From Allobosea sp. (GTDB lineage Bacteria > Pseudomonadota > Alphaproteobacteria > Rhizobiales > Beijerinckiaceae), in assembly GCA_024231975.1 (NCBI GenBank), contig JAAEQB010000078.1, positions 186,001 through 250,000 on the forward strand: a stretch of DNA of 64,000 bases. The letters run 5' to 3'. Made by a program: the position numbers and the translations under genes. Positions 43,677 through 51,080 of the stretch are shown here, piece after piece. The notes under the pieces were generated by a model. It was given only the letters and a program-made list of their open reading frames with translations, had not been told where the DNA came from and made no database searches. The stretch's first letter is position 1. Each line of letters starts with the position of its first letter.

Positions 43677-44434
43677 GCCCGGTCCTGGAAGTCCGCAATC
43701 TCGGCAAATCCTTCGGCGGCGTGCGCGCCGTCGACGATGTCAGCTTCTCAGTCGAGGCCGGCAAACTGCTCGCGCTGATCGGCCCGAACGGCGCCGGCAA
43801 GACCACCTGCTTCAACATGCTGAACGGCCAGCTCCCCTCCGACCGCGGCGAGGTGATCTTCGACGGCAAGACAATCACCGGCCTGAAGCCGCGCGAGGTC
43901 TGGCGCCTCGGCGTCGGCCGTACCTTCCAGATCACCGCGACCTTCGCCTCAATGAGCGTGCGCGAGAACGTGCAGATGGCGCTGATCTCGCATGCCGGCG
44001 AGACCTGGACGCTGTTCGGTCGCGCCAAGGACCGCCATGTCGCCGAGGCTGACGCGCTTTTGAAGCAGGTCGGCATGCTCGACCAGGCCGAACGTGCCTG
44101 CGGGGTGCTCGCCTATGGCGACCTGAAGCGGGTCGAGCTCGCGGTCGCGATCGCCAACAAGCCCAAGCTCCTGCTGATGGATGAGCCGACCGCCGGCATG
44201 GCGCCGCGCGAGCGCATCGCGCTGATGGCGCTGACCGCCGAGATCGCCCGGGAGCGCGGCATCGCCGTGCTGTTCACCGAGCACGACATGGACGTGGTCT
44301 TCGCCCATTCCGACGCGATCCTGGTGCTCGACCGCGGCAAGCTGATCGCCAAGGGCCGGGCCGAGGAGGTCCGCAACGATCCGGCCGTGCGCGCCGTCTA
44401 TCTCGGCTCCGGCGCGACCTCGGGAGGGCATTGA
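43673..44434 (+). CDS. livG: Branched-chain amino-acid-type ABC ATPase LivG
   Basis: 253 residues. Walker A GPNGAGKTTCFNML, Q-loop FQITATFASMSVREN, Walker B LLLMDEPTAGMAP, switch His in FTEHDMDVVF. The signature reads LAYGDLKRVELAVAI, the usual Liv-type variant of LSGGQ. Starts in the LivHM stop. Separated from livF by repeat copy 4. Confidence 0.92.
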   Translation: MSPVLEVRNLGKSFGGVRAVDDVSFSVEAGKLLALIGPNGAGKTTCFNMLNGQLPSDRGEVIFDGKTITGLKPREVWRLGVGRTFQITATFASMSVRENVQMALISHAGETWTLFGRAKDRHVAEADALLKQVGMLDQAERACGVLAYGDLKRVELAVAIANKPKLLLMDEPTAGMAPRERIALMALTAEIARERGIAVLFTEHDMDVVFAHSDAILVLDRGKLIAKGRAEEVRNDPAVRAVYLGSGATSGGH

Positions 44435-44478
44435 TGAGCCTAAGTCATCCTGCTCTCATCGGCGCCGAACGAGGCTCT

Positions 44479-44611
44479 TCCCTCCCCCCGCTTGCGGTGG
44501 GGAGGGCCAGGGTGGGGGGCAGCGCCGCTTGGCGCTACGCCGAAGAACATGCGCGCCCTGCTTTGCGGCCCCCCATCCCTAACCCTTCCCCACCGCAAGC
44601 GGGGGGAAGGG
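44479..44611. repeat. Type A palindromic repeat, copy 4
   Basis: Same arms and core orientation as copies 1 and 2 (CCCTCCCCCCGCTTGCGGTG ... CCACCGCAAGCGGGGGG). It lies between livG and livF within one transcription unit and may attenuate or stabilise the message. Confidence 0.85.
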
Positions 44612-44642
44612 GACATGTCGAGCCCGTCAGCGAGGTTGAGCC

Positions 44643-45353
44643 GTGACGACCATGCTCGAGATCGAAGGCCTCAACGCCTATTACGGCCGCGCCCATATCC
44701 TGCACGGCGTCGGCTTCTCGATGGGGCGCGGCGAGGTGCTGGCGCTGATGGGCCGCAACGGCGCCGGCAAATCGACGACGATGAAAGCCGTGATGGGCCT
44801 CGTGCCGCCGCAGGCCGGCCGCATCACCTTCGAGGGTCACACGATCGTCGGGCGCGAGCCGTTCGAGATCGCCCGCCTCGGCATCGGCTATGTGCCGGAG
44901 GAGCGCCGCGTCTTCTCCGAGCTCAGCGTGATGGAGAACCTCTCCGTGGCGCAGCGGCCCAAGCGCGACGGCGCGCCACACTGGACGCCGGAGCGTCTGT
45001 TCCAGCTCTTCCCCAATCTCGGGCGCATGCGCGAACGGCCGGGCGGGGCGATGTCGGGCGGCGAGCAACAAATGCTGACCATCGCCCGCACCCTGATGGG
45101 CAATCCCAAGCTGGTCCTGCTCGACGAGCCGTCGGAAGGCCTCGCCCCGGTCATCGTCGAGGAGATGGCCAAGACCATCCTGGCGCTGAAGGGCGAAGGG
45201 CTCTCGGTGCTGATCTCCGAGCAGAACCTGCACTTCGCCGGCTCGGTCGCCGACCGCGCCACCATCATCGAGAAGGGACTGATTCGCTTCACCGGCACGA
45301 TGGACGAGCTCAAGGCCGACGACGCGGTCAGGGCACAGTATCTGTCGGTGTGA
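44643..45353 (+). CDS. livF: Branched-chain amino-acid-type ABC ATPase LivF
   Basis: 236 residues from a GTG (an in-frame ATG follows three codons later). Walker A GRNGAGKSTTMKAVMG, YVPEERRVFSELSVMENL, signature MSGGEQQMLTIARTLM, Walker B LVLLDEPSEGLAP. Second ATPase of the importer; pairs with LivG. The gap downstream to 45657 (304 bp) holds repeats and a minus-strand terminator. Confidence 0.93.
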   Translation: MTTMLEIEGLNAYYGRAHILHGVGFSMGRGEVLALMGRNGAGKSTTMKAVMGLVPPQAGRITFEGHTIVGREPFEIARLGIGYVPEERRVFSELSVMENLSVAQRPKRDGAPHWTPERLFQLFPNLGRMRERPGGAMSGGEQQMLTIARTLMGNPKLVLLDEPSEGLAPVIVEEMAKTILALKGEGLSVLISEQNLHFAGSVADRATIIEKGLIRFTGTMDELKADDAVRAQYLSV

Positions 45354-45365
45354 ACGAGCCGCATT

Positions 45366-45560
45366 GTCATTCCGGGGCGCCGCGTAGCGGCGAACCCGGA
45401 ACCCATGAACACGGCACTCCTCCAGTTCGTCATGCTCGCCCTTGTGGCGAGCATCCACGTCTTGAACACCCCCCTCGACCAGCGAAGACGTGGATGGTCG
45501 GGACAAGCCCGACCATGACGGAAAAGGCGGTGTTCATGGATTCCGGGCTCAGGCCTTCGG
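45366..45560. repeat. Type E repeat split by type D insertion
   Basis: GAACCCGGAACCCATGAACA on the left and TGTTCATGGATTCCGGGCTC on the right are near-inverted copies. The type D repeat (45429-45520) lies between them, as if D had inserted into E or the two form a compound element. No gene is supported here. Confidence 0.55.
45429..45520. repeat. Type D triple-hairpin repeat, copy 2
   Basis: Nearly the same as 31676-31767, including GCATCCACGTCTTGAACAC and GACGTGGATGGTCGGGACAA. The differences lie mainly in the loops (CCCTTGTG versus CCTTGTGC, and CCCCTCGACCAG versus TGTCTTCGATCG), which supports conserved stem structure. Confidence 0.85.
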
Positions 45561-45590
45561 CCTGCCCCAGAAAGGCGGCTCGTACAAACG

Positions 45591-45619
45591 AAAAACCCCG
45601 GAAGCTTTCGCTTCCGGGG
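45591..45619 (-). terminator. Rho-independent terminator of the met operon
   Basis: Minus strand: CCCCGGAAGC, GAAA loop, GCTTCCGGGG followed by TTTTT. Perfect 10-bp stem with a tetraloop, 39 nt after the last metQ stop. Confidence 0.93.
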
Positions 45620-45657
45620 CAGGTGCCCAGCCGTGACCACGGCCAGGGGGAGGAGCC

Positions 45658-46449
45658 TTACCAGCCGGCGAGGACCGAGCCCTTGAAGCGCTCGGCGACG
45701 AAGGCCTTGATCTCGGGGGTGTGATAGGAGGCGAGCAGCGCCTTGACCCAGGGCTTGTCCTTGTCGGCCTCGCGCACCGCGATCAGGTTGACATAGGGAC
45801 CCTTTGGGTCCTCGCGCAGGATCGCCGAGGTCGGCTCGATCTTGGCGTCGACGGCGTAGTTGGTGTTGATCGCGGCGGCGGCGACATCGGCGAGCGAACG
45901 TGGCGTCTGGGCGGCCTCGATCTCGATGATCTTCAGCTTCTTCGGGTTGCTGACGATGTCGGCGACGGTCGGCTTGAAGCCGACGCCGTCCTTGAGCTTG
46001 ATCGCGCCCTTGTCCTGCAGCAGCAGCAGCGAGCGGCCGCCATTGGTCGGGTCGTTCTGGATCGCGACGGTAGCGCCATCCGGCACCTCGGCCCAGCTCT
46101 TGTACTTCGAGGAGTAGATGCCGAGCGGGAAGTTCACGGTCAGCCCGACGCTGACCAGCTTGAAGCCGCGATCCTTCACCTGGTTGTCGAGATAGGGCTG
46201 GTTCTGGAAGGAATTGGCTTCCAGCTCGCCGGCCGCCAGCGCCTGGTTCGGTACGACATAGTCGGAGAACTCGATGATCTTGAGGTCGAGGCCGTTCTTG
46301 GCGGCGATCGGCTTCACCTTTTCCAGGATCTCGGCATGCGGGCCGGGCGAGGCGCCGATGCGGACGACCTGGTTCTGCTGGGCGAGCGCCGGGGCAGTAA
46401 AGGCGACGGCGGCCAGCGCGGTCGCGAGAATGATCCTGCGGGTGGTCAT
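45658..46449 (-). CDS. metQ: MetQ/NlpA-family substrate-binding protein, copy 1
   Basis: 263 residues. Signal peptide ends TAPALAQ with no lipobox Cys, so the protein is probably soluble periplasmic rather than a lipoprotein. NlpA/Lipoprotein_9 family (PF03180): RIGASPGPHAEILEKVKP, FSDYVVPNQALAAGELEAN, QNQPYLDNQ, FPLGIYSSKYKSWAEVPDG and AIQNDPTNGGRSLLLL. Methionine is the usual ligand; relatives bind other sulfur compounds. It follows a close paralogue (46501-47301) by 51 bp, and a strong terminator ends the operon. Confidence 0.93.
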   Translation of the reverse strand: MTTRRIILATALAAVAFTAPALAQQNQVVRIGASPGPHAEILEKVKPIAAKNGLDLKIIEFSDYVVPNQALAAGELEANSFQNQPYLDNQVKDRGFKLVSVGLTVNFPLGIYSSKYKSWAEVPDGATVAIQNDPTNGGRSLLLLQDKGAIKLKDGVGFKPTVADIVSNPKKLKIIEIEAAQTPRSLADVAAAAINTNYAVDAKIEPTSAILREDPKGPYVNLIAVREADKDKPWVKALLASYHTPEIKAFVAERFKGSVLAGW

Positions 46450-46500
46450 GAGAGAGGCTCCGGGACGAAGAGGGATTGGTAGGTAGGAAGGTTTTGGGTT

Positions 46501-47301
46501 TCACCAGCTCGGAAGGATCGAGCCCTTGAAGCGGTCAGCGACGAACGTCTTGATCTCGGGCGAACGATAGCTCTCGACCAGCGCCTGGACGAAGGGCTTG
46601 TCCTTGTCGGCGGCGCGCACCGCGATCAGGTTGGTATAGGGGCCCTTCGGCTCCTCGCGCAGGATCGCCGAATTCGGGTCGATCTTGGCGTCGACGGCAT
46701 AGCTGGTGTTGATCGCAGCGGCGGCGACATCGGCGAGCGAGCGCACGGTCTGGCCGGCCTCGATCTCGATGATCTTCAGCTTCTTCGGGTTCTCGGTGAT
46801 GTCGAGCACCGTCGGCTTGAAGCCAGTGCCCGGCTTCAGCTTGATCACACCCTTGTCCTGCAGCAGCAGGAGCGCGCGGCCACCATTGGTCGGGTCGTTC
46901 TGGATAGAGACGGTGGCGCCGTCGGGCAGCTCGGCCCAGCTTTTGTACTTCGACGAATAGATGCCCATCGGGAAGTTCACGGTGGTCGCGGCGCTGACGA
47001 TCTTGAAGCCGCGATCCTTCACCTGGTTGTCGAGATAGGGCTGATGCTGGAAGGCATTGGCCTCGAGGTCACCGGTGTCGAGCGCCTGGTTCGGGATGAC
47101 GAAATCCGAGAACTCGAAGATCTTGAGGTCATAACCCTTCTTCGCGAGGATCGGCTTGATCTGCTCGGCGATCTCGGCGTGCGGACCGGGCGTGACGCCG
47201 ATGCGGATCACCTGGCTCTGCTGGGCGAAAGCGCCGCCGGCGGGCAAGGAGAGGGCGGCGGCCGCAGCGAGCAGGCTGCGACGGGAGAGAAACTTGGGCA
47301 T
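46501..47301 (-). CDS. metQ: MetQ/NlpA-family substrate-binding protein, copy 2
   Basis: 266 residues, a tandem paralogue of the next gene with near-identical blocks (YLDNQVKDRGFK, NPKKLKIIEIEA, SLADVAAAAINT). It differs at positions lining the pocket region, for example QHQPYLDNQ versus QNQPYLDNQ and FPMGIYSSK versus FPLGIYSSK. The signal peptide MPKFLSRRSLLAAAAALSLP has a twin-Arg look and no lipobox. Two binding proteins on one permease would broaden ligand range or affinity. Confidence 0.93.
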   Translation of the reverse strand: MPKFLSRRSLLAAAAALSLPAGGAFAQQSQVIRIGVTPGPHAEIAEQIKPILAKKGYDLKIFEFSDFVIPNQALDTGDLEANAFQHQPYLDNQVKDRGFKIVSAATTVNFPMGIYSSKYKSWAELPDGATVSIQNDPTNGGRALLLLQDKGVIKLKPGTGFKPTVLDITENPKKLKIIEIEAGQTVRSLADVAAAAINTSYAVDAKIDPNSAILREEPKGPYTNLIAVRAADKDKPFVQALVESYRSPEIKTFVADRFKGSILPSW

Positions 47302-47339
47302 CTTCTGCTTCCAGTAGTCGGTCGTGAGTAGGTGATTGC

Positions 47340-48005
47340 TCAGGCGTGGCGCAGGCGCTTGTTGAGGCGGCGCGACAGCCGGTCTCCGACGCTCTGCACG
47401 GTCTGGACGAGGACGATCAGCACGGCGACGACGATCGCCATCACATCCGGCATGAAGCGCTGATAGCCATAGCGGATGCCGAGATCGCCCAAGCCCCCAC
47501 CGCCGACCGCGCCGACCATGGCGGAGAAGCCGAGCAGGCTGACCAGCGCCAGCGTCAGGCCGAGCACGATCGCCGGCAACGCCTCGGGCACCAGCACCTT
47601 GCGGACGATCTGCAGCGGGGTCGCGCCCATCGAACGGGCGGCCTCAACCAGGCCCTGGTCGACCTCGCGAATGGCGCCCTCGATCAGGCGAGCGATGAAG
47701 GGCGTCGCCGCCACGGTCAATGGCACGGTCGCGGCGAAGGTGCCGATCGAGGTGCCGGCGATCAGCCGGGTGAAGGGGATGATCGCGACGACCAGAATGA
47801 TGAAGGGCGTCGAGCGGGTGGCGTTGACCAGCGCGCCGAGCACCGCATTGACTGCAGGCGCCGCGAAGAGCTCGCCCTTCTTGCTGGTCGCGAGGAAGAC
47901 GCCGAGCGGCAGGCCGAGCGCGGTGCCGAGGCCGGCGGCGATCGCGACCATCAATAGCGTGTCGCCGGTCGCCTCGACGATCAGACGGATGAGTTCAGGA
48001 GACAT
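47340..48005 (-). CDS. metI: Methionine-type ABC permease MetI
   Basis: 221 residues, five membrane helices. The ATPase-contact loop reads DQGLVEAARSMGATPLQIVRKVLVPEALP, the MetI EAA motif. Start overlaps the metN end by 11 nt. Confidence 0.94.
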   Translation of the reverse strand: MSPELIRLIVEATGDTLLMVAIAAGLGTALGLPLGVFLATSKKGELFAAPAVNAVLGALVNATRSTPFIILVVAIIPFTRLIAGTSIGTFAATVPLTVAATPFIARLIEGAIREVDQGLVEAARSMGATPLQIVRKVLVPEALPAIVLGLTLALVSLLGFSAMVGAVGGGGLGDLGIRYGYQRFMPDVMAIVVAVLIVLVQTVQSVGDRLSRRLNKRLRHA

Positions 48006-49104
48006 GGCCGACCAGCTCCGCCTTGAGGTCGAGGGATTTCAGCGCGCCGAAGACGGCGGCGAGCTCGGGCTCGCTCGCCGGCACCGAGACTAAGAGGCTG
48101 CCGAAAGGCTTGTCGCCGATCGCGTCGATTCGGCCGGCGAGGATGTTGACGTCGACGCCGATCACGGCGCTGAGCCGGCTGATCACCGGCGTCGTTGCGT
48201 TCTCGCCGGTGAAGGCGATGCGCAGCACGGCGCTGTCGCCGGCGAGCGCCTGCTGATGGATGCGGCCGGCGAGGTAGTCGGGCACCTCGACGCCGGTCAC
48301 CGCCTCGACGAAGCTCGCCGTGGTCGGATGGCGCGGCCGGGTCATCACCTCGAAGGTCTCGCCCTCCTCGACGATGTGGCCGCCCTCGATCACCGCGACG
48401 CGGTCGCAAATCTCCTTGATCACCGGAATCTCGTGGGTGATCAAAAGGATGGTGATGCCGAGCTCGCGATTAACCTGCTTGAGCAAAGCCAGGATCGCGC
48501 GGGTCGTTTCTGGATCCAGCGCCGAGGTCGCCTCGTCGCAGAGCAGCACCTTCGGTTCGGTCGCCAGCGCCCGGGCGATGCCGACGCGCTGCTTCTGGCC
48601 ACCGGAAAGCTCCGCCGGGAAGCGCTCGCGCTTGTCGGCAAGCCCGACCAGAGCGAGCAGGCGGCTGACCTGCGCCTCAATCTTCACCTTGGGCACGCCG
48701 GCGATCTCCAGCGGCAACGCCACATTGTCGAACACCGTGCGCGAGGAGAGCAGGTTGAAGTGCTGGAAGATCATGCCGGTGGCACGGCGGCGCTCGCGCC
48801 AGCCAGCCTCAGTCAGGTTGGTGACGTCCTCGCCCTCGATCATGACGCGGCCGGAGCTGGCGCGCTCCAGCCCGTTGACGAGGCGGATCAGCGTCGACTT
48901 GCCGGCGCCGGAGCGGCCGATCACGCCGACGATGCTGCCGCGCGGCACGGCAAGGTCGATGCCGGCGAGCGCCGTGACGGGCTCCTGACTGTCACGGCCG
49001 GCAAAAGTCTTGCCGACCGCCTCGAAGCGAATGATCGCGTCGGCTGGCGGCTCACGAAGGAGGGCCTCGACGCGAAAGGCGTCGGGCTTCACGGGGGCGT
49101 TCAT
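47995..49104 (-). CDS. metN: Methionine-type ABC ATPase MetN
   Basis: 369 residues from the second of two adjacent ATGs (GAGG at 6-nt spacing). Walker A GRSGAGKSTLIRLVNGLE, signature LSGGQKQRVGIARAL, Walker B VLLCDEATSALDP. C-terminal NIL regulatory domain (residues ~270-369), which in MetN binds the substrate and inhibits transport. Preceded by two small genes in the same operon. Confidence 0.94.
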   Translation of the reverse strand: MNAPVKPDAFRVEALLREPPADAIIRFEAVGKTFAGRDSQEPVTALAGIDLAVPRGSIVGVIGRSGAGKSTLIRLVNGLERASSGRVMIEGEDVTNLTEAGWRERRRATGMIFQHFNLLSSRTVFDNVALPLEIAGVPKVKIEAQVSRLLALVGLADKRERFPAELSGGQKQRVGIARALATEPKVLLCDEATSALDPETTRAILALLKQVNRELGITILLITHEIPVIKEICDRVAVIEGGHIVEEGETFEVMTRPRHPTTASFVEAVTGVEVPDYLAGRIHQQALAGDSAVLRIAFTGENATTPVISRLSAVIGVDVNILAGRIDAIGDKPFGSLLVSVPASEPELAAVFGALKSLDLKAELVGHVS

Positions 49105-49111
49105 CATGACC

Positions 49112-49306
49112 TCAGAAATGCGTGTGGCACGACCAGTGCGCAATGCCTAATTGCTCGAGCGTGACCTCGCGGATCGAGCGGCGGCGCTCCTCGGCGCCGA
49201 GCTCGACGAATGAGCGCTCCTGCCAGCGCGGCTCGCCGCGTTCTGCGGGCGCGGCCCGCTCGAACCAGGCGGCGAACACCGCACGCAAGGCGTTGAACAG
49301 TGTCAC
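49112..49306 (-). CDS. Unknown 64-residue protein upstream of metN
   Basis: 64 residues from a GTG with GAGGAG 7 nt before it. N-terminal amphipathic helix (TLFNALRAVFAAWFERAA), a charged middle (RWQERSFVELGAEERRRSIREV) and a Cys/His end HWSCHTHF. The end is 7 nt before metN and the start is 11 nt after the 79-residue gene, so it is translated in the same operon. No family recognised. The terminal Cys-x-His-x-His might bind metal; that is a guess. Confidence 0.6.
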   Translation of the reverse strand: MTLFNALRAVFAAWFERAAPAERGEPRWQERSFVELGAEERRRSIREVTLEQLGIAHWSCHTHF

Positions 49307-49317
49307 CGGCGCGCTCC

Positions 49318-49557
49318 TCAGGCCGCCAGCCGCAGGCCGGGACGCGAGCGGACGAGCTGGCGCGCCGCCAGTTCGGCTGCGACCGGCGTGGCGAAGCGCT
49401 GGCCTTCGAGTCCGTCGAAGGCGGCTGATGCCGAGATGAAGGTGAAGAAGCGCTCATCGGCGCCGCGTGCGACGAGGCCCGCCTGGGTCTCGCCGACCTC
49501 GATGACATAGGCCTGGCGGGCCGGCGGGCTGGAAATGACCTGGGACTGAAACGACAT
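49318..49557 (-). CDS. Unknown 79-residue protein, first full gene of the met operon
   Basis: 79 residues. MSFQSQVISSPPARQAYVIE, then a strand-rich centre (AGLVARGADERFFTFISASA) and a helical end (ATPVAAELAARQLVRS). No Cys, signal peptide or membrane segment. It lies directly behind a leader with a SAM-II aptamer and a polycysteine leader peptide. A small GC hairpin (49567-49581) ends 9 nt upstream of its start and could affect initiation. Function unknown; co-regulation with metNIQ suggests sulfur amino-acid metabolism. Confidence 0.6.
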   Translation of the reverse strand: MSFQSQVISSPPARQAYVIEVGETQAGLVARGADERFFTFISASAAFDGLEGQRFATPVAAELAARQLVRSRPGLRLAA

Positions 49558-49566
49558 GACGATCTT

Positions 49567-49581
49567 CGCCGCGTTGCGGCG
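49567..49581 (-). promoter_or_regulatory. Hairpin at the start of the 79-residue gene
   Basis: CGCCGC, AAC loop, GCGGCG on the minus strand, a perfect 6-bp stem 9 nt upstream of the ATG at 49557, between the leader-peptide stop and the first long gene. Confidence 0.4.
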
Positions 49582-49635
49582 CCCTGTGCTGTAGCGATGT
49601 CGGAAATGATGCCGGTAAACGGCGTCAGCGCTCGA

Positions 49636-49701
49636 TCAGCGGCGACAACAGCACATCATCGAACGGACGAGTTCGACAGGGTGGAGAACGGAGCCGGTCA
49701 T
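49636..49701 (-). CDS. Polycysteine leader peptide of the met operon
   Basis: Too short for ordinary gene calling: 21 codons from an ATG with GAGGAG 6 nt upstream. The peptide starts MTGSVLHPVELVRSMM and ends CCCRR before TGA; the Cys codons are TGC TGT TGT. It sits between the SAM-II aptamer and the first full gene on the same strand. Three consecutive Cys codons near the stop are the hallmark of a leader whose translation reports charged tRNA-Cys, as known for polycysteine leaders in mycobacteria. Its role here is inference. Confidence 0.65.
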   Translation of the reverse strand: MTGSVLHPVELVRSMMCCCRR

Positions 49702-49742
49702 GTTCATCTCCTCAAGCTGGGGAGCCCACGACCACGTCGTGG

Positions 49743-49795
49743 CGCTTTAGCGTTTGGTGACGCGGCGCAAGCTGCTCGCTCAAATCTCCGCGGCC
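49743..49795 (-). promoter_or_regulatory. SAM-II riboswitch upstream of the met operon
   Basis: Minus strand: CGCGGAGATTTGA, then CAGCTTGCGCCGCGTCACC, then AAACGCTAAAG. The GATTTG, CTTGC and GCTAAAG blocks and the CGCGG/CCGCG P1 stem match the SAM-II pattern of alphaproteobacteria. It begins ~17 nt after the predicted transcription start. SAM binding should lower expression of the genes downstream. Confidence 0.88.
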
Positions 49796-49818
49796 ATCGG
49801 TGACCCGACGACACCCAC

Positions 49819-49847
49819 AATTTAGGCGGACCCGTTCTGCATGTCAA
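49819..49847 (-). promoter_or_regulatory. Sigma70-type promoter of the met operon
   Basis: Minus strand TTGACA, 17-nt spacer, TAAATT. The -35 is consensus and the -10 differs at two positions. Transcription would start near 49812, just before the SAM-II aptamer. Confidence 0.75.
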
Positions 49848-50023
49848 TCCAAACGTTCTTTTAAAGGTACGCACCGATCCGGAAGAGCTTTTCGCCGAAC
49901 CGGCGGAGAAGGAAATTTTCTTTTCCGGCGTAGCCCATTCCTCCCTCGGCGTAGAACAACCTGCCATTCTGGCTTCGCCCGGCCGACCTGCTATCGTCCG
50001 CACCGACTCACCGTGGGGACGGG

Positions 50024-50740
50024 ATGAACGACAGGACGGACAGCACCAGCATCGTGGACGGGCGGTTGACGCTGCCGGGCGTGGCCGGCGCCTTCGTGCA
50101 GGACGCCACCAAGCCGCTCGCCTTCACGGCCGACGGCCTCGTCGCGATCTCCGGGCATGAGTGGCGCGACGGCGTGCTGCACGATGCCGCCCGGATCGAG
50201 GGCCATGCCCGCCCGGATGGCGCGACGCTCGCCCGGATCGGCCAGGCGGGACCAGCGCAAGAGCTGTCGCTGACCATCCGCTCCTTCCCCGGCGAGAGCG
50301 CGCCGCTGCTGCGGCTCAGCCTTCCCGCCGGAGCGCGGGGCGATCTCGACGCCCGGATCGCCGCCGAACTCTTCCTGCCGCAGCCCTTGTTCGCAGGACT
50401 GCGGCAGGACCTTGCCGAGGGCCGCGCCGGCAGCCTCTCCTTCACTGCAACGACCAATCTCTGGCTGCGCGAGGGAGCCGGCGAGGACGAGCCGCCGGCC
50501 TTCCATCTCGCGCTCGAGGCCGATGGCCGCCCAGTCCAGGCGCATGGCCGGGTGCAGCGCATCAGTTGGCGGCCGCTGGAGCTGGCTGCCGACCCCGCCT
50601 TCCTCGCGGCCGGGGAGCCTGATCAGGAGGCGGAAGAACCGGAAGACCCGGTCGCCGAGCAGCTTCGGCGGATCAACTGGAGCCTGAAGCAGGTCCTGAT
50701 CGTCCTCGCCTTCCTGATGCTGATCATCGCGATCAAATAG
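50024..50740 (+). CDS. Hypothetical protein with C-terminal membrane anchor
   Basis: 238 residues. The start ATG follows GGGGACGGG. A strand-rich N-terminal region (residues ~8-190, with LTLPGVAGAFVQDATKP and LTIRSFPGESAPLL) and an acidic linker (EPDQEAEEPEDPVAEQL) precede one hydrophobic helix at the very end (VLIVLAFLMLIIAIK), giving a tail-anchored topology. No known family recognised. It stands alone between the met leader region and a small convergent gene. Confidence 0.55.
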   Translation: MNDRTDSTSIVDGRLTLPGVAGAFVQDATKPLAFTADGLVAISGHEWRDGVLHDAARIEGHARPDGATLARIGQAGPAQELSLTIRSFPGESAPLLRLSLPAGARGDLDARIAAELFLPQPLFAGLRQDLAEGRAGSLSFTATTNLWLREGAGEDEPPAFHLALEADGRPVQAHGRVQRISWRPLELAADPAFLAAGEPDQEAEEPEDPVAEQLRRINWSLKQVLIVLAFLMLIIAIK

Positions 50741-50743
50741 CGT

Positions 50744-50959
50744 TCACTCCTCCTGCGAGCGCTTGTTCGCTTGCGTCTCGTAGACCTGCTCGTTCTCGAT
50801 CCATTTGCCGTCGAGGCCGCGGCCGCGGTTGAGCTGCGCCTTGTCGCGATTGGAGAGCACCTTGTGGTCGGGCAGTGACTCTGGCCGCGTGCTCGCCGCG
50901 CCGGTGCCGTCACCCTTGCCCTTGATGCTCGGACCGAGCTTCCCGCCTGCATTGGCCAT
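50744..50959 (-). CDS. Small basic conserved hypothetical protein
   Basis: 71 residues from the second of two adjacent ATGs (AAGGAG upstream). Gly/Lys-rich N-terminus (ANAGGKLGPSIKGKGDG) and a polar C-terminus ending ANKRSQEE, likely disordered. No signal peptide or Cys. Family unknown. Convergent with the tail-anchored protein, 3 bp apart. Confidence 0.5.
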   Translation of the reverse strand: MANAGGKLGPSIKGKGDGTGAASTRPESLPDHKVLSNRDKAQLNRGRGLDGKWIENEQVYETQANKRSQEE

Positions 50960-51080
50960 CATCGTCTCCTTTGCGTGCGTTTGGCCCCAGCCTCAAGCCA
51001 ACGCCTCGGCCCGGCGATGGTTCGCCTGCGAACTTCCCCCGCACGCCAGCGTTGTCCCTGGTGCAGACCAGGAGGCGTCC

